13,731 bases of DNA from CAG-582 sp964636965 (GCA_964636965.1 CAZWST010000044.1:1-13731), one strand, 5' to 3'; shown: positions 1-7,646, counted from the stretch's first letter. The notes: generated by a model not told the origin, from the sequence alone. Translations and numbers: made by a program.

Positions 1-99
1 AGCTTTAGTAGCAACTCTACCTAAAGTTAAACCTTCAGCATCTAATACATACCAATTACGTTTAACAGTTTCTTTTTTCTCCATGAATGTATTCTTCAT
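1..99 (-). CDS. rplM: Ribosomal protein L13, N-terminal part (cut by window edge)
   Basis: Partial gene: only the first 33 codons are in the window and it runs off the left edge. Translation begins MKNTFMEKKETVKRNWYVLD and continues with a LTLGRVATKA-type stretch. This is the typical L13 start, with the W-Y-V-x-D-A-E-G and L-G-R-x-A landmarks. L13 is an early-assembling protein of the large ribosomal subunit. The ATG at 97-99 is preceded by an AAAGGA Shine-Dalgarno in an A-rich stretch. The gene has its own consensus promoter and a leader of about 80 nt. Lying downstream of truA matches the common Bacillota order truA-rplM(-rpsI), except that an ABC exporter gene intervenes here. Identification is from the N terminus alone but is distinctive. 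Confidence 0.93.
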   Translation of the reverse strand, partial: MKNTFMEKKETVKRNWYVLDAEGLTLGRVATKA

Positions 100-179
100 A
101 AATTTTTTTCCTTTCTTAAATTCCAATCTTGATAAACTTCCCACATCTATTCAAAATACGGAATATAAAAAATGTACCA
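100..179 (-). promoter_or_regulatory. rplM 5' leader, candidate L13-type regulatory leader
   Basis: This is about 80 nt of untranslated RNA between the predicted start site and the rplM ATG. An L13 leader family is known upstream of rplM in Bacillota, and this leader is in the right place and of a suitable size. Near its 5' end an AUUCC element (160-164) could pair either with GGGAA (138-142) or with GGAAU (120-124). The two pairings exclude each other, but both are only five base pairs. No strong stem is visible, so the regulatory call is tentative. Confidence 0.35.
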
Positions 180-185
180 GATTAA

Positions 186-214
186 ATTATAAAGTAAGTG
201 CCTTCTTTTGTCAA
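186..214 (-). promoter_or_regulatory. Consensus sigma-A promoter of rplM
   Basis: On the minus strand TTGACA (209-214) is followed by a 17-base spacer and TATAAT (186-191), so both boxes match the housekeeping consensus exactly. The start site should lie near position 179, giving an untranslated leader of about 80 nt before the rplM ATG. It lets rplM be transcribed independently of the exporter gene, which ends at 264. I see no convincing terminator between that gene and this promoter, so read-through may add to rplM expression. Confidence 0.93.
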
Positions 215-263
215 ACATATTTGCACACTTTTTAGAAAAATGCGTTATTTTTACCAAAAAACT

Positions 264-2027
264 TTAATTATTCTCTTTATTATACAAATTTTTATAGACT
301 TTAGACTTCTTCATAAGTTCTTTATGAGTTCCTTCTTCAATAATAGCACCATCGTCTAAAACATATATACGATCAGCATCGATAATTGTAGATAATCGAT
401 GGGCAACTATAACAATAGTATAATCTCCCTTCATATTTTTAATAGATTCTTGAATACTTGCTTGAGTTTCATTATCTAGTGCACTTGTAGCTTCATCAAA
501 TAGTATAATCTTTGTTTTCATAAGAAGAGCACGAGCTATTGCAAGTCTTTGTCTTTGTCCTCCAGATAGAGTAACTCCACCTTCACCTACAATTGTGTCA
601 TAACCGTCTGGTAAAGTATCTATAAATGTATCTAGCGCTGCAATATGACATGCATTTTTAATCTCTTCATCACTAGCATCTGGTGAAGTTAAAAGTAAAT
701 TTTCTTTAATTGAGAAATTAAATATATAAGGGTTTTGCGTAATAATTGAAATATTATCACGAATAGATGCACAATCAAGTTTAGATACATCCACTCCATC
801 GATTAAGACTTTACCTGATTTAGGTTGATAAAGATAGGCCATAAGATTAAATAATGTCGTCTTTCCAGCTCCACTTTTACCAACAATCGCGACAGTCTCG
901 TTTTCTTTTATTTTTAAATTCAAATTTTTTAAAACACTTATATTATCAGTATATTCAAATGATATATTTTTAAATTCAATATTTCCAACAATTTTATCAA
1001 TATGTTTATTACCAAATTTTTCTTTTTTAAATCCATCATCATAGATAACTTCATATATTCTTGATGCAGAAAGAGAAAATTCTTTTAAATATTCATATAG
1101 GTTAGCTATTCCATTAAGCAAACTATAAACCTTACTACGATAATTATAAAGTATTATAAAAGAAGGAACAGTTAACAAACTATGAGTACAAAGATACGTT
1201 CCTAAGCATAGAAACAAAAATGAGAAAAAATGCTTCGTAACTGAATTAAATGTATCATAAATATTTCGAGTATTAATAAGATTCGTTCTTTCATTGTTAA
1301 CACTTTTAATCTTGTCATTCATGTTTTTAAGTACAGCATCTCCCGCATTTAATACTTTAATATCTCTTATTCCACGAATTACTTCAGTGGATAAACTAGT
1401 TACATTCTCATTTAATTTACTTAATTCTTTTTGAATTTTATATCTTCTATTTACGCCTTTTCTATAAATTATATAACATACAATAGTTGTCATGAGTGAA
1501 AAAATAAACATGTATTTATTTATAATAAATATTGTAACTAATACACCAACATTTGATATAACATAACTTATCCAATAGGCAAATTCCATGAATACACCTG
1601 ATATATCTTCTGTATCTTTATTTAGTCTATTAATGAATAATCCACTAGAAGAATTATCCATTTCTTTTACTTCTAAATTTAATATTGATTTAGTCAAATC
1701 CATCTTAATTGCTTCAATTGTTTTATTAAATATTCTTTTATAAAAGACTGTTTTAAAAAACATTATAAACTGAACTAATACATTAAGAAGAAAAACTAAT
1801 GCTCCAGTCATAATCAATTGATAAAATAATTCAGAGGTAATATTTAAAATTACTTGAGCAGATACTATCGGTAAAATAACTGAAATAATTGCTTCAATAA
1901 TACTTACAAATACATAACCAAATAAATTACCCTTAGCAAGTTTTATATACTTCCAGGTTCTTTTTATATTAAGCATTAATTGTTTCTTGTCATCATTATT
2001 TTTAACATTCTCTTTATTCTTTTCCAT
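264..2027 (-). CDS. ABC exporter, fused transmembrane and ATPase domains
   Basis: A 587-aa half-transporter of the MsbA/LmrA/MdlB type that would dimerise in the cytoplasmic membrane and export an unknown substrate. Residues about 35-310 form the six-helix membrane domain. Residues about 348-580 form the nucleotide-binding domain, with every catalytic element intact: Walker A GKSGAGKT (383-390), Q-loop Gln431, signature LSGGQ (487-491), Walker B ILFDE with Glu512, D-loop SALD (515-518) and H-loop His543. An active homodimer is therefore possible. The ATG is preceded by AAAAGGAG, which overlaps the truA stop codon, so it is almost certainly the last gene of the ecfA-like/truA operon. Its place between truA and rplM is unusual. 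The sequence does not reveal the substrate; lipid, peptide and drug exporters all share this architecture. Confidence 0.93.
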   Translation of the reverse strand: MEKNKENVKNNDDKKQLMLNIKRTWKYIKLAKGNLFGYVFVSIIEAIISVILPIVSAQVILNITSELFYQLIMTGALVFLLNVLVQFIMFFKTVFYKRIFNKTIEAIKMDLTKSILNLEVKEMDNSSSGLFINRLNKDTEDISGVFMEFAYWISYVISNVGVLVTIFIINKYMFIFSLMTTIVCYIIYRKGVNRRYKIQKELSKLNENVTSLSTEVIRGIRDIKVLNAGDAVLKNMNDKIKSVNNERTNLINTRNIYDTFNSVTKHFFSFLFLCLGTYLCTHSLLTVPSFIILYNYRSKVYSLLNGIANLYEYLKEFSLSASRIYEVIYDDGFKKEKFGNKHIDKIVGNIEFKNISFEYTDNISVLKNLNLKIKENETVAIVGKSGAGKTTLFNLMAYLYQPKSGKVLIDGVDVSKLDCASIRDNISIITQNPYIFNFSIKENLLLTSPDASDEEIKNACHIAALDTFIDTLPDGYDTIVGEGGVTLSGGQRQRLAIARALLMKTKIILFDEATSALDNETQASIQESIKNMKGDYTIVIVAHRLSTIIDADRIYVLDDGAIIEEGTHKELMKKSKVYKNLYNKENN

Positions 2028-2038
2028 ATATACTCCTT

Positions 2039-2758
2039 TTAATATTTAACTTTCATTAAATATAACCCACTTGCAGGAACAGTTAAATAATTTCTAGCTT
2101 TTTTTTGATTAAGAATATCTTCTAAATCAGATTTATTAATTTTCCCTTCACCAACAAGTATTAAAGCACCAACCAAATTTCTAACCATATATCTATAGAA
2201 ACTTTTACCCGTAAAAGTAATATAAAGATAGTTTTTCTTTTTCTTTATTTTAATAGATGAAATTATTGAATCATAATTATCCCTCTTACCAGAGGTAAAT
2301 GCTTCATATGAATGGGGACCTAATAAAACTTTTGAAGCTAAAATCATACTTTTTACATTTAAACTTTTATTATAGTTATAAATATAATCATTACTAATTG
2401 GGTCATACTCACCCATATTTATAAGATAAGTATAAGTTTTTTCTCTAACACTAAATCTAGCATGAAAATCATCATCAACTATTTTAACATCATTTACTTT
2501 TATATAAGGATGCAAGTAAGAGTTTAAAGCATTCTTAAGTCTTTCTGGTGGAATATTTTGACTTAAAGAAAAAGAAACACCTTGATCAAGTGCATGAACG
2601 CCTCTATCAGTTCTTCCTGCTCCCTTTATTAATACTTCACCTTTATTTAATTTAGTTAAAACACTTTCAATTTTTTCTTGAACACTTACTTGTTTTTTTA
2701 GTCTTTGAAATCCATAAAACTTTGAACCATCATAACTTATACTCATATAATAATTCAC
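2039..2758 (-). CDS. truA: tRNA pseudouridine(38-40) synthase TruA
   Basis: A 239-aa protein that converts uridines 38-40 of the tRNA anticodon arm to pseudouridine. The catalytic motif GAGRTDRGVHA is complete, with nucleophile Asp51. Also present are the RFSVREKTY segment with the conserved Tyr109 and the C-terminal FYRYMVR motif (about 187-193). Length is normal to slightly short for the family. The start is GTG at 2758, supported by TAGGAG nine bases upstream and by the conserved N terminus (MNYYMSISYDG). The ATG four codons later would lie too far from that site. The GTG shares one base with the TAG stop of the preceding gene (TAGTG), indicating translational coupling. Being downstream of ecfA-like genes matches standard Bacillota synteny, although no ecfT lies in between. 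Confidence 0.97.
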   Translation of the reverse strand: MNYYMSISYDGSKFYGFQRLKKQVSVQEKIESVLTKLNKGEVLIKGAGRTDRGVHALDQGVSFSLSQNIPPERLKNALNSYLHPYIKVNDVKIVDDDFHARFSVREKTYTYLINMGEYDPISNDYIYNYNKSLNVKSMILASKVLLGPHSYEAFTSGKRDNYDSIISSIKIKKKKNYLYITFTGKSFYRYMVRNLVGALILVGEGKINKSDLEDILNQKKARNYLTVPASGLYLMKVKY

Positions 2759-3393
2759 TAGTACTCACTCCTATATATATCCTTAAGTAGCTCTTTTGAA
2801 TCCAAAGTATAATCTAATTTAGCGCCCTTTTTATTTGCAAGTTTAATAAACTTAATTATCTCTGGATCATCCACTTCATTTGATTTAATTAAATCATTAA
2901 TTGAACCTTCAAAAGATATATCCCCGTTCTTTATAACTATTATAATATCAATTATTGAATTCATAAAGACTAAATCATTACTTAACACAACAATTGTCTT
3001 ACCATCTTTTTTTAAAGTTCTAATAATTCTAATTAATCTTTTTTGTTCTTTAAATGTAAGGCCAACATCAAAATAATCAAAAACAATATTATTCTTATTC
3101 ATGAGTAACGCTTTAGCTAATAAAACAAACTTAAAGTCCGTCTTAGATAAATACCCAAGTTTAATATTTTTAAGTTTAGAATCAATTTCTAAATATTTTA
3201 AAACCGAATCTATTCTCTTATTATTTTTAAATATGCTCCCTTTTAAAAATCTCTCTACTGTCCAAGCATCATCATAAATAATACCTTCAATTTCAATTCC
3301 AAGATTAATTAAATCAAGTACATCACCATAAAAGCCAGTTATTTTATTATTTGATATAATATTACTTTCTTTATTATAATAAACTATTTCCAT
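2758..3393 (-). CDS. Degenerate EcfA2-like ABC protein without a P-loop
   Basis: A 211-aa protein that still reads as an ABC ATPase by its ordered remnants. YLSKTDFKFVLLAKALL (81-97) stands where LSGGQ and the following helix belong. NIVFDYFDVGL (102-112) stands for Walker B and D-loop. VLSNDLVF (136-143) stands for the H-loop, and a GDISFEGS turn follows. The Walker A loop is missing (NNKITGFYGD occupies that region), the catalytic Glu is Tyr107 and the H-loop His is Asn139. It cannot be a normal ATPase. Family EcfA members are about 280 aa, so it is shortened, mainly at the N terminus. The frame is intact, overlaps the upstream gene by 10 bases and shares one base with truA. From synteny I infer a descendant of ecfA2 (cbiO), now a pseudo-ATPase or scaffold; function unknown. 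Confidence 0.7.
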   Translation of the reverse strand: MEIVYYNKESNIISNNKITGFYGDVLDLINLGIEIEGIIYDDAWTVERFLKGSIFKNNKRIDSVLKYLEIDSKLKNIKLGYLSKTDFKFVLLAKALLMNKNNIVFDYFDVGLTFKEQKRLIRIIRTLKKDGKTIVVLSNDLVFMNSIIDIIIVIKNGDISFEGSINDLIKSNEVDDPEIIKFIKLANKKGAKLDYTLDSKELLKDIYRSEY

Positions 3394-4133
3394 AATTCAT
3401 TCACCAACTTCCTAATGTCCGTATAGATTTTATTAACAACATTATAAAGTATTAAATTATGGGATAAATCTACTACAAAAGGTAATTTTAAGCCCATATA
3501 AGGAAGTATGCTATTACCTTCTAATATACTTTTTGGGCTGCCACTAATAACAGCTTTAAAATTATTTAAAACTATAACATTATCTGATAAAAGTAATTCT
3601 TCAGAATTAGTAGTTAAATTAATAAAACTTATTCCCTTTTCTTTTATATACTTAAAAAGTAATTGCCTTTTATCGTCTTTTAAATAACTAAGTAAATTAT
3701 CAACAACAAATATTTTAGGATTAATTATTAAAAGAGATAATATCTTAACCAAAATTTTATCATGTATATAAATAGATTGAATATTTTTATTTAATAAACC
3801 TTTAATCTTAAAAAATGAGGCCATGTCATCAACATTTTTTTGAGACTCTTCTAAGCTAATATTTAATTTATCTTGAAAATATGTAAGTTCGGATGCTACA
3901 TAATCAGTAAAATAGTTATTATCATCCATAACAACCGCGATACTCTTCTTTAAAAAAGATATATCATATTCTCTTATACATTTTTGATCTATAAAAACAC
4001 TTGAATTATCAATTTTATTACATAATTTTTTTGCAAATACAGTTTTACCACAGCCTGATGGACCGATTATTGATGTAACAAGTCCATTTAGTTCAAGTGA
4101 TATATCCATATCCTTAACTTCCAAAATATTCAT
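3384..4133 (-). CDS. Degenerate EcfA1-like ABC protein, P-loop kept
   Basis: A 249-aa protein, shorter than the roughly 280-aa EcfA family. Walker A is intact (GPSGCGKT, 24-31), so nucleotide binding is plausible. The remaining catalytic sites are not: the Q-loop Gln is replaced (VVMDDNN, about 67-73), IYIHD (121-125) sits where LSGGQ belongs, Walker B is IFVVDN with Asn146 for the catalytic Glu, and the H-loop is TTNS with Asn176 for His. The C-terminal segment LPYMGLKLPFVVDL (210-223) resembles the tail of ECF-type ATPases. It is the first gene of the operon leading into the second EcfA-like protein and truA, as ecfA1 would be. I infer an ECF-derived pseudo-ATPase that may bind but probably does not efficiently hydrolyse ATP. 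A highly divergent ABC protein of another family is the alternative. Confidence 0.7.
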   Translation of the reverse strand: MNILEVKDMDISLELNGLVTSIIGPSGCGKTVFAKKLCNKIDNSSVFIDQKCIREYDISFLKKSIAVVMDDNNYFTDYVASELTYFQDKLNISLEESQKNVDDMASFFKIKGLLNKNIQSIYIHDKILVKILSLLIINPKIFVVDNLLSYLKDDKRQLLFKYIKEKGISFINLTTNSEELLLSDNVIVLNNFKAVISGSPKSILEGNSILPYMGLKLPFVVDLSHNLILYNVVNKIYTDIRKLVNELWK

Positions 4134-4167
4134 ACATACACCATTCCCTGAAAAACTTACTTATTCT

Positions 4168-4195
4168 ATTATACAAAAAAAATAAATAAAGTTAA
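4168..4195 (-). promoter_or_regulatory. Candidate promoter of the ecfA-like/truA/exporter operon
   Basis: A perfect TATAAT (4168-4173, minus strand) is preceded after 16 bases by TTAACT (4190-4195), which matches the -35 consensus at four of six positions. The start site would lie near 4161, about 28 nt before the first EcfA-like ATG. The -35 lies inside the terminator hairpin of the upstream operon and the spacer contains its T tract. Confidence 0.6.
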
Positions 4196-4217
4196 ACTAT
4201 TTTCAACTTTATTTATT
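4175..4217 (-). terminator. Intrinsic terminator of the membrane-protein operon
   Basis: A 13-base perfect inverted repeat (arms 4181-4193 and 4205-4217, 11-base loop) lies at the end of the YihY-like gene, one arm overlapping its stop codon. On the minus strand it is followed by a T run (complement of the A run at 4175-4182). The stem is nearly all A-T, so efficiency may be modest, but position and T tract fit an intrinsic terminator. Confidence 0.8.
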
Positions 4218-5087
4218 CTTTATAATTTTAACTGCGCCAGTTTTATCCATCATTGTCTTATCTTTCTCTTCACCATAGTTTAATGAAAGACCAATAACAA
4301 ATACAAATCCCATAAAGTATAACCATAGCATTAATAACGCTATATTAGATAAGGCTCCATAGAATAAGTTATAATTACTATTATTAAGAGCAATAAAACG
4401 ATAAACATTTGTAACTATTATCCAACCAATAGATGTAAATATCGTTCCAGTATTAATATGTGTCTTTTTTCTAACACGGTCAGGAGCAATTGAATAAAAC
4501 GCTCTTAAGAAAATAAACATTAATATCCATATGATTGGTCCTTTAAGTATATTAAATAATGAGTATATTTTATCGTAAAACGTTAAAAAACTAAATAAAC
4601 CTATTAATTTATCTCCAAATACTTGAAATACTAATATTACAACAAAGACAAGCATTATTGCTATTGTCATAAATACTGCTTTAATTCTTCTTTTAATCCA
4701 ATTACTTTGATTTATACCATATATTTGATTACTTATAAGTATTATTGAATTACATGCATTACTACCTAAGTAAAACAACCAAATAAATATTAAAGTTAAA
4801 CCAAAGTCAATTGAAGCACCCTTAAGTGCTGGAGCTATCAAACTTGCACTATCACCTGGCATGATTTCATTAAGAAGTCCAATAATATAATCCATATCAA
4901 TTCCAAAAAATGAAACACACACACCAATAATAGTTATAACAGGAACAATACTAATTAATATTGAAAAAGCTATTTGTCCAGGTAGTATCCCCATCTCAGG
5001 TTTTTTGATAATTTCAATAATTTTTTTTACATACTCAGTTAGATTATCCTTAGTCCTTTTACTTAAATAATCAAGTTTCTTAGTCAT
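4209..5087 (-). CDS. YihY/BrkB-family (UPF0761) membrane protein
   Basis: A 292-aa polytopic inner-membrane protein. Hydrophobic segments lie at about 36-58, 92-115, 138-158, 184-200, 213-232 and 245-269. Family hallmarks include the P-x-Q-I-A-F-S-I-L segment before the first helix, the FYSIAPDR motif (about 197-204), and the N-x-N-x-x-Y-G-A-L stretch before a last helix with LWLYFMG. The family was once tied to RNase BN, which is not its function; its actual role is unsettled. I chose the ATG at 5087 because AGGAAG lies just upstream. The frame stays open to 5147, but that would add 20 residues deep inside the upstream gene. The chosen start overlaps the upstream stop by eight bases (ATGACTAA), so the two genes are probably translationally coupled. 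It is the last gene before the 4175-4217 terminator. Confidence 0.88.
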   Translation of the reverse strand: MTKKLDYLSKRTKDNLTEYVKKIIEIIKKPEMGILPGQIAFSILISIVPVITIIGVCVSFFGIDMDYIIGLLNEIMPGDSASLIAPALKGASIDFGLTLIFIWLFYLGSNACNSIILISNQIYGINQSNWIKRRIKAVFMTIAIMLVFVVILVFQVFGDKLIGLFSFLTFYDKIYSLFNILKGPIIWILMFIFLRAFYSIAPDRVRKKTHINTGTIFTSIGWIIVTNVYRFIALNNSNYNLFYGALSNIALLMLWLYFMGFVFVIGLSLNYGEEKDKTMMDKTGAVKIIKNK

Positions 5088-7113
5088 TTTCTTCTTCCTC
5101 AAGTTCCTTATTTTGACGCATTTGAATACTTGCTTCATTAAATGCATCTTCTACAAGCTTAGTATCATCCTCAATCATACTAAATCCCATAGCAACACCA
5201 TTCTCATAAGGAAGTTTCTTAAACTCTTTTACTAATTTTTTCATATAAGTTAATATTTGTTTTTCTGAATAACCTATTAAATAAACTAAGAATTCATTTC
5301 CATCAGTACGCATAATCTCAGAATTATCTAGTTGAGTTTTAATTAAAATATTGGCAACTGCTTGAATTTGTTTATCTCCTTCTTCATGTCCTAATGTATC
5401 ATTAAGTTCTTTAACTCGATTAATATCCATTACAACACATGTTTGAGGGTATATTGTATTCTTATTCCAAACAGATAATTTTTCATTATAGTAATTTCTA
5501 TTCTTAAGTGATGTAAGTAAATCAATATACTTTAATCTATCTTCTTTTTTAACTTTTGTATTAAGTTTAACTTGTTTACTATTCTTTTGAACAAATATAA
5601 ATAATAGAATTGCAACAATTATAACAAATAAAATACTCTTAGCAATAAATCCAACTACCTTACCACTCTTTTCTACTTCGTTATAAGTTGTTACACCATA
5701 TCTAAGTAAATCTAGTGGATCTACAGTTTTAGTATATGCACTAAATAATTTATAAAATGTATCTGTATCATTTGCATATCTAAATACATAATTATTATCT
5801 TCAACACTACCTTTAAATCTAACAGAATAATTATCACTTATCTTACTAATATGATAATCATATTTATACTCATCTACTAATATTATATGAGGTTTTTTTA
5901 CCAAAGATTTTAAATCACTACTACGATCATACGTAATTATATTAATTCCTTCTATATCTTTAACATAATTATAAATATAAGAATTTTTAAGTACATAAAC
6001 ATCTCGATTGGCAAGACCATTAATATTAGTCATACTTAAATCTATTGAATTATCCGCAACAACATAAAAACTAATATTTTTTAACGCACCACAATCAATA
6101 TAATTAGTAATAATATCATAATAATTATAATATAAATCAATGTCTCCATTTATTGCAGCTGCTGCAAGTTCATTTGAAGTTTTATACTTTTTATACGTAA
6201 ATTCAACATCTGAAAATGAAGAAAAGCTTTGTAAATATTGAGCAGTTATACCACCATATTGACTACTAGCAAGTACTTCATAAGGGCGATACTCAGCAAA
6301 TCCATATTTATATACCTTGTTAGTTAAAGTATCTTCCTCTGCTTCTGTAATACCTAAACAATCAACAAATAATTGATAATTATTTTTATTATATGATTCA
6401 TCATACTTAGTATCTAAAAAACTATTAAATTCTTTTGTAAATATAGAATTTAAAGTTTCATTATCGCCTAATTCAAAGTAATAATATTTATTTAAATCAG
6501 ATATATGAGATAAAACATTTATATTATTACCAATAAGTTCATCTTTATATTCATTTAATGGCACTAATGCATAAGATATAGTTCCATTATTTAAAGCATC
6601 AGTTATAGCTTGATATGTATCGTATCCTTTAAATTTATCACCGGAAACATCAAAATAGTCAGCTACTTGAGAAAGTGTACTATTAACAACAGCTACACTT
6701 AATTCAGGAATAACTGAAGTGTCATTTATAAGGCCAGTGCTTTTACTAACTAACACAAAATGATCTTTAAATAATAAAAGTGCATCTCTTTCATAATTAT
6801 TAGTAATTTGGAAGCGATATCCTGTATTAGCTGAAAGATAAGATACCATATTAGTATTAATTTTTAAATTAGCATCTTTTTTTAAATAATCTAAAAAATC
6901 AAAAAATACTCCTTCACCAGCAGTACCAAATACTGGAATATCATTAGGTACTGCAACACTTACTAAATTAGAATTATTATTGTCAATCCATTTTCTTTCA
7001 TTAATTGATAAACTATTTTCATCAACTATTAAATTATAGACTACTGCTCCAATACCAAAAGAAACTAGTATTAAAACAATACTCACTATAATTATATTTC
7101 TTTTCTTTTTCAT
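5080..7113 (-). CDS. Membrane sensor: tandem SBP-like domains plus degenerate GGDEF
   Basis: A 677-aa protein with an N-terminal signal-anchor helix (about 7-29) and an extracytoplasmic region of about 450 residues. That region looks like two solute-binding (SBP_bac_3/PBPb-like) domains, roughly 38-255 and 265-475. A second transmembrane helix (486-509) leads to a cytoplasmic GGDEF-type domain (about 525-670). The first metal-ligand Asp563 and the N-D-x-L-G-H-x-x-G-D segment (571-580) are kept. The signature is R-T-D-G-N-E-F (602-608), with G-to-D and D-to-N changes against GGDEF. No RxxD inhibitory site precedes it. The family makes cyclic di-GMP; here low or no activity is likely and a GTP-binding or protein-contact role is possible (inference). 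ATG with TAGGTG upstream, 11 bases after the preceding stop. Domain boundaries are approximate, and the binding-domain call is weaker than the GGDEF call. Confidence 0.82.
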   Translation of the reverse strand: MKKKRNIIIVSIVLILVSFGIGAVVYNLIVDENSLSINERKWIDNNNSNLVSVAVPNDIPVFGTAGEGVFFDFLDYLKKDANLKINTNMVSYLSANTGYRFQITNNYERDALLLFKDHFVLVSKSTGLINDTSVIPELSVAVVNSTLSQVADYFDVSGDKFKGYDTYQAITDALNNGTISYALVPLNEYKDELIGNNINVLSHISDLNKYYYFELGDNETLNSIFTKEFNSFLDTKYDESYNKNNYQLFVDCLGITEAEEDTLTNKVYKYGFAEYRPYEVLASSQYGGITAQYLQSFSSFSDVEFTYKKYKTSNELAAAAINGDIDLYYNYYDIITNYIDCGALKNISFYVVADNSIDLSMTNINGLANRDVYVLKNSYIYNYVKDIEGINIITYDRSSDLKSLVKKPHIILVDEYKYDYHISKISDNYSVRFKGSVEDNNYVFRYANDTDTFYKLFSAYTKTVDPLDLLRYGVTTYNEVEKSGKVVGFIAKSILFVIIVAILLFIFVQKNSKQVKLNTKVKKEDRLKYIDLLTSLKNRNYYNEKLSVWNKNTIYPQTCVVMDINRVKELNDTLGHEEGDKQIQAVANILIKTQLDNSEIMRTDGNEFLVYLIGYSEKQILTYMKKLVKEFKKLPYENGVAMGFSMIEDDTKLVEDAFNEASIQMRQNKELEEEEND

Positions 7114-7124
7114 ATAATCAACAC

Positions 7125-7619
7125 CTATTTCTTAGCTTCAGTTGTTGTAGTCTCAGTGTCGTATGTATAATTTGTCCAAACAATATTTGTACTTCCAGAA
7201 TTCTTAGCACCTAAATAAGCACTTAAATTATTTCTTGTAAATATTAATTGAATGTCATAGTAACTTCTATTTTCTTCAGATATCTTATCTAAACTAGAAG
7301 TTGCAATACTTTGAATTTGCTCATTTTTCATAGTCTCAGTTGCTTTAACATCAATATAGATAATCTTACCTTGAAGTCTTACAGATACATTTTCTATTCC
7401 TGCTTGTTCCTTATAGAAATTTTCAAGTTGACTTAAAGAATCACCTAAATCATAATTACTCATATTTTCAAGTCTAGTTCCATAAGCATCTGTTGTAAGT
7501 TGATTATAAAAATAGACAACTACAGATACTCCCATAACAAAAATACAGACAATAGAAATAATCATTAAAATACAATAAATTCTATTATTTTTATAAAACT
7601 TTTTCAATTTTTTGAACAT
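7125..7619 (-). CDS. Membrane-anchored protein of unknown function
   Basis: I do not recognise a family. The 164-aa product has a basic N terminus and one hydrophobic helix (about 16-38), predicting a type II anchor with an extracytoplasmic C-terminal domain. That domain (about 45-150) has alternating strand- and helix-like stretches (for example NVSVRLQGKIIYIDV at 77-91 and YYDIQLIFTR at 120-129), suggesting one small alpha/beta fold. The tail is Thr/Glu-rich (TETTTTEAKK). There is no lipobox and no Cys in the outer part. The ATG is preceded by GAGGTGA and the gene is first behind a good promoter. Eleven bases separate it from the sensor gene, so it may be an extracellular partner of that sensor (inference from position only). 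Confidence 0.75.
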   Translation of the reverse strand: MFKKLKKFYKNNRIYCILMIISIVCIFVMGVSVVVYFYNQLTTDAYGTRLENMSNYDLGDSLSQLENFYKEQAGIENVSVRLQGKIIYIDVKATETMKNEQIQSIATSSLDKISEENRSYYDIQLIFTRNNLSAYLGAKNSGSTNIVWTNYTYDTETTTTEAKK

Positions 7620-7646
7620 ATCTTATTCACCTCAAATTGTAACATA

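Noticed and set aside
200..263. Possible terminator after the exporter gene
   Set aside because: Only weak A/T pairings are visible and the region is already occupied by the rplM promoter; not convincing as a terminator.
2758..4133. The two EcfA-like genes as pseudogenes
   Set aside because: There is no frameshift or internal stop, the genes overlap each other and truA in coupled fashion, and the hydrophobic pattern of the fold is retained. They are therefore annotated as intact genes with lost catalytic residues.
5088..5147. N-terminal 20-codon extension of the YihY-like protein
   Set aside because: It would lie wholly inside the sensor gene. The ATG at 5087 has AGGAAG upstream and fits the family N terminus better.
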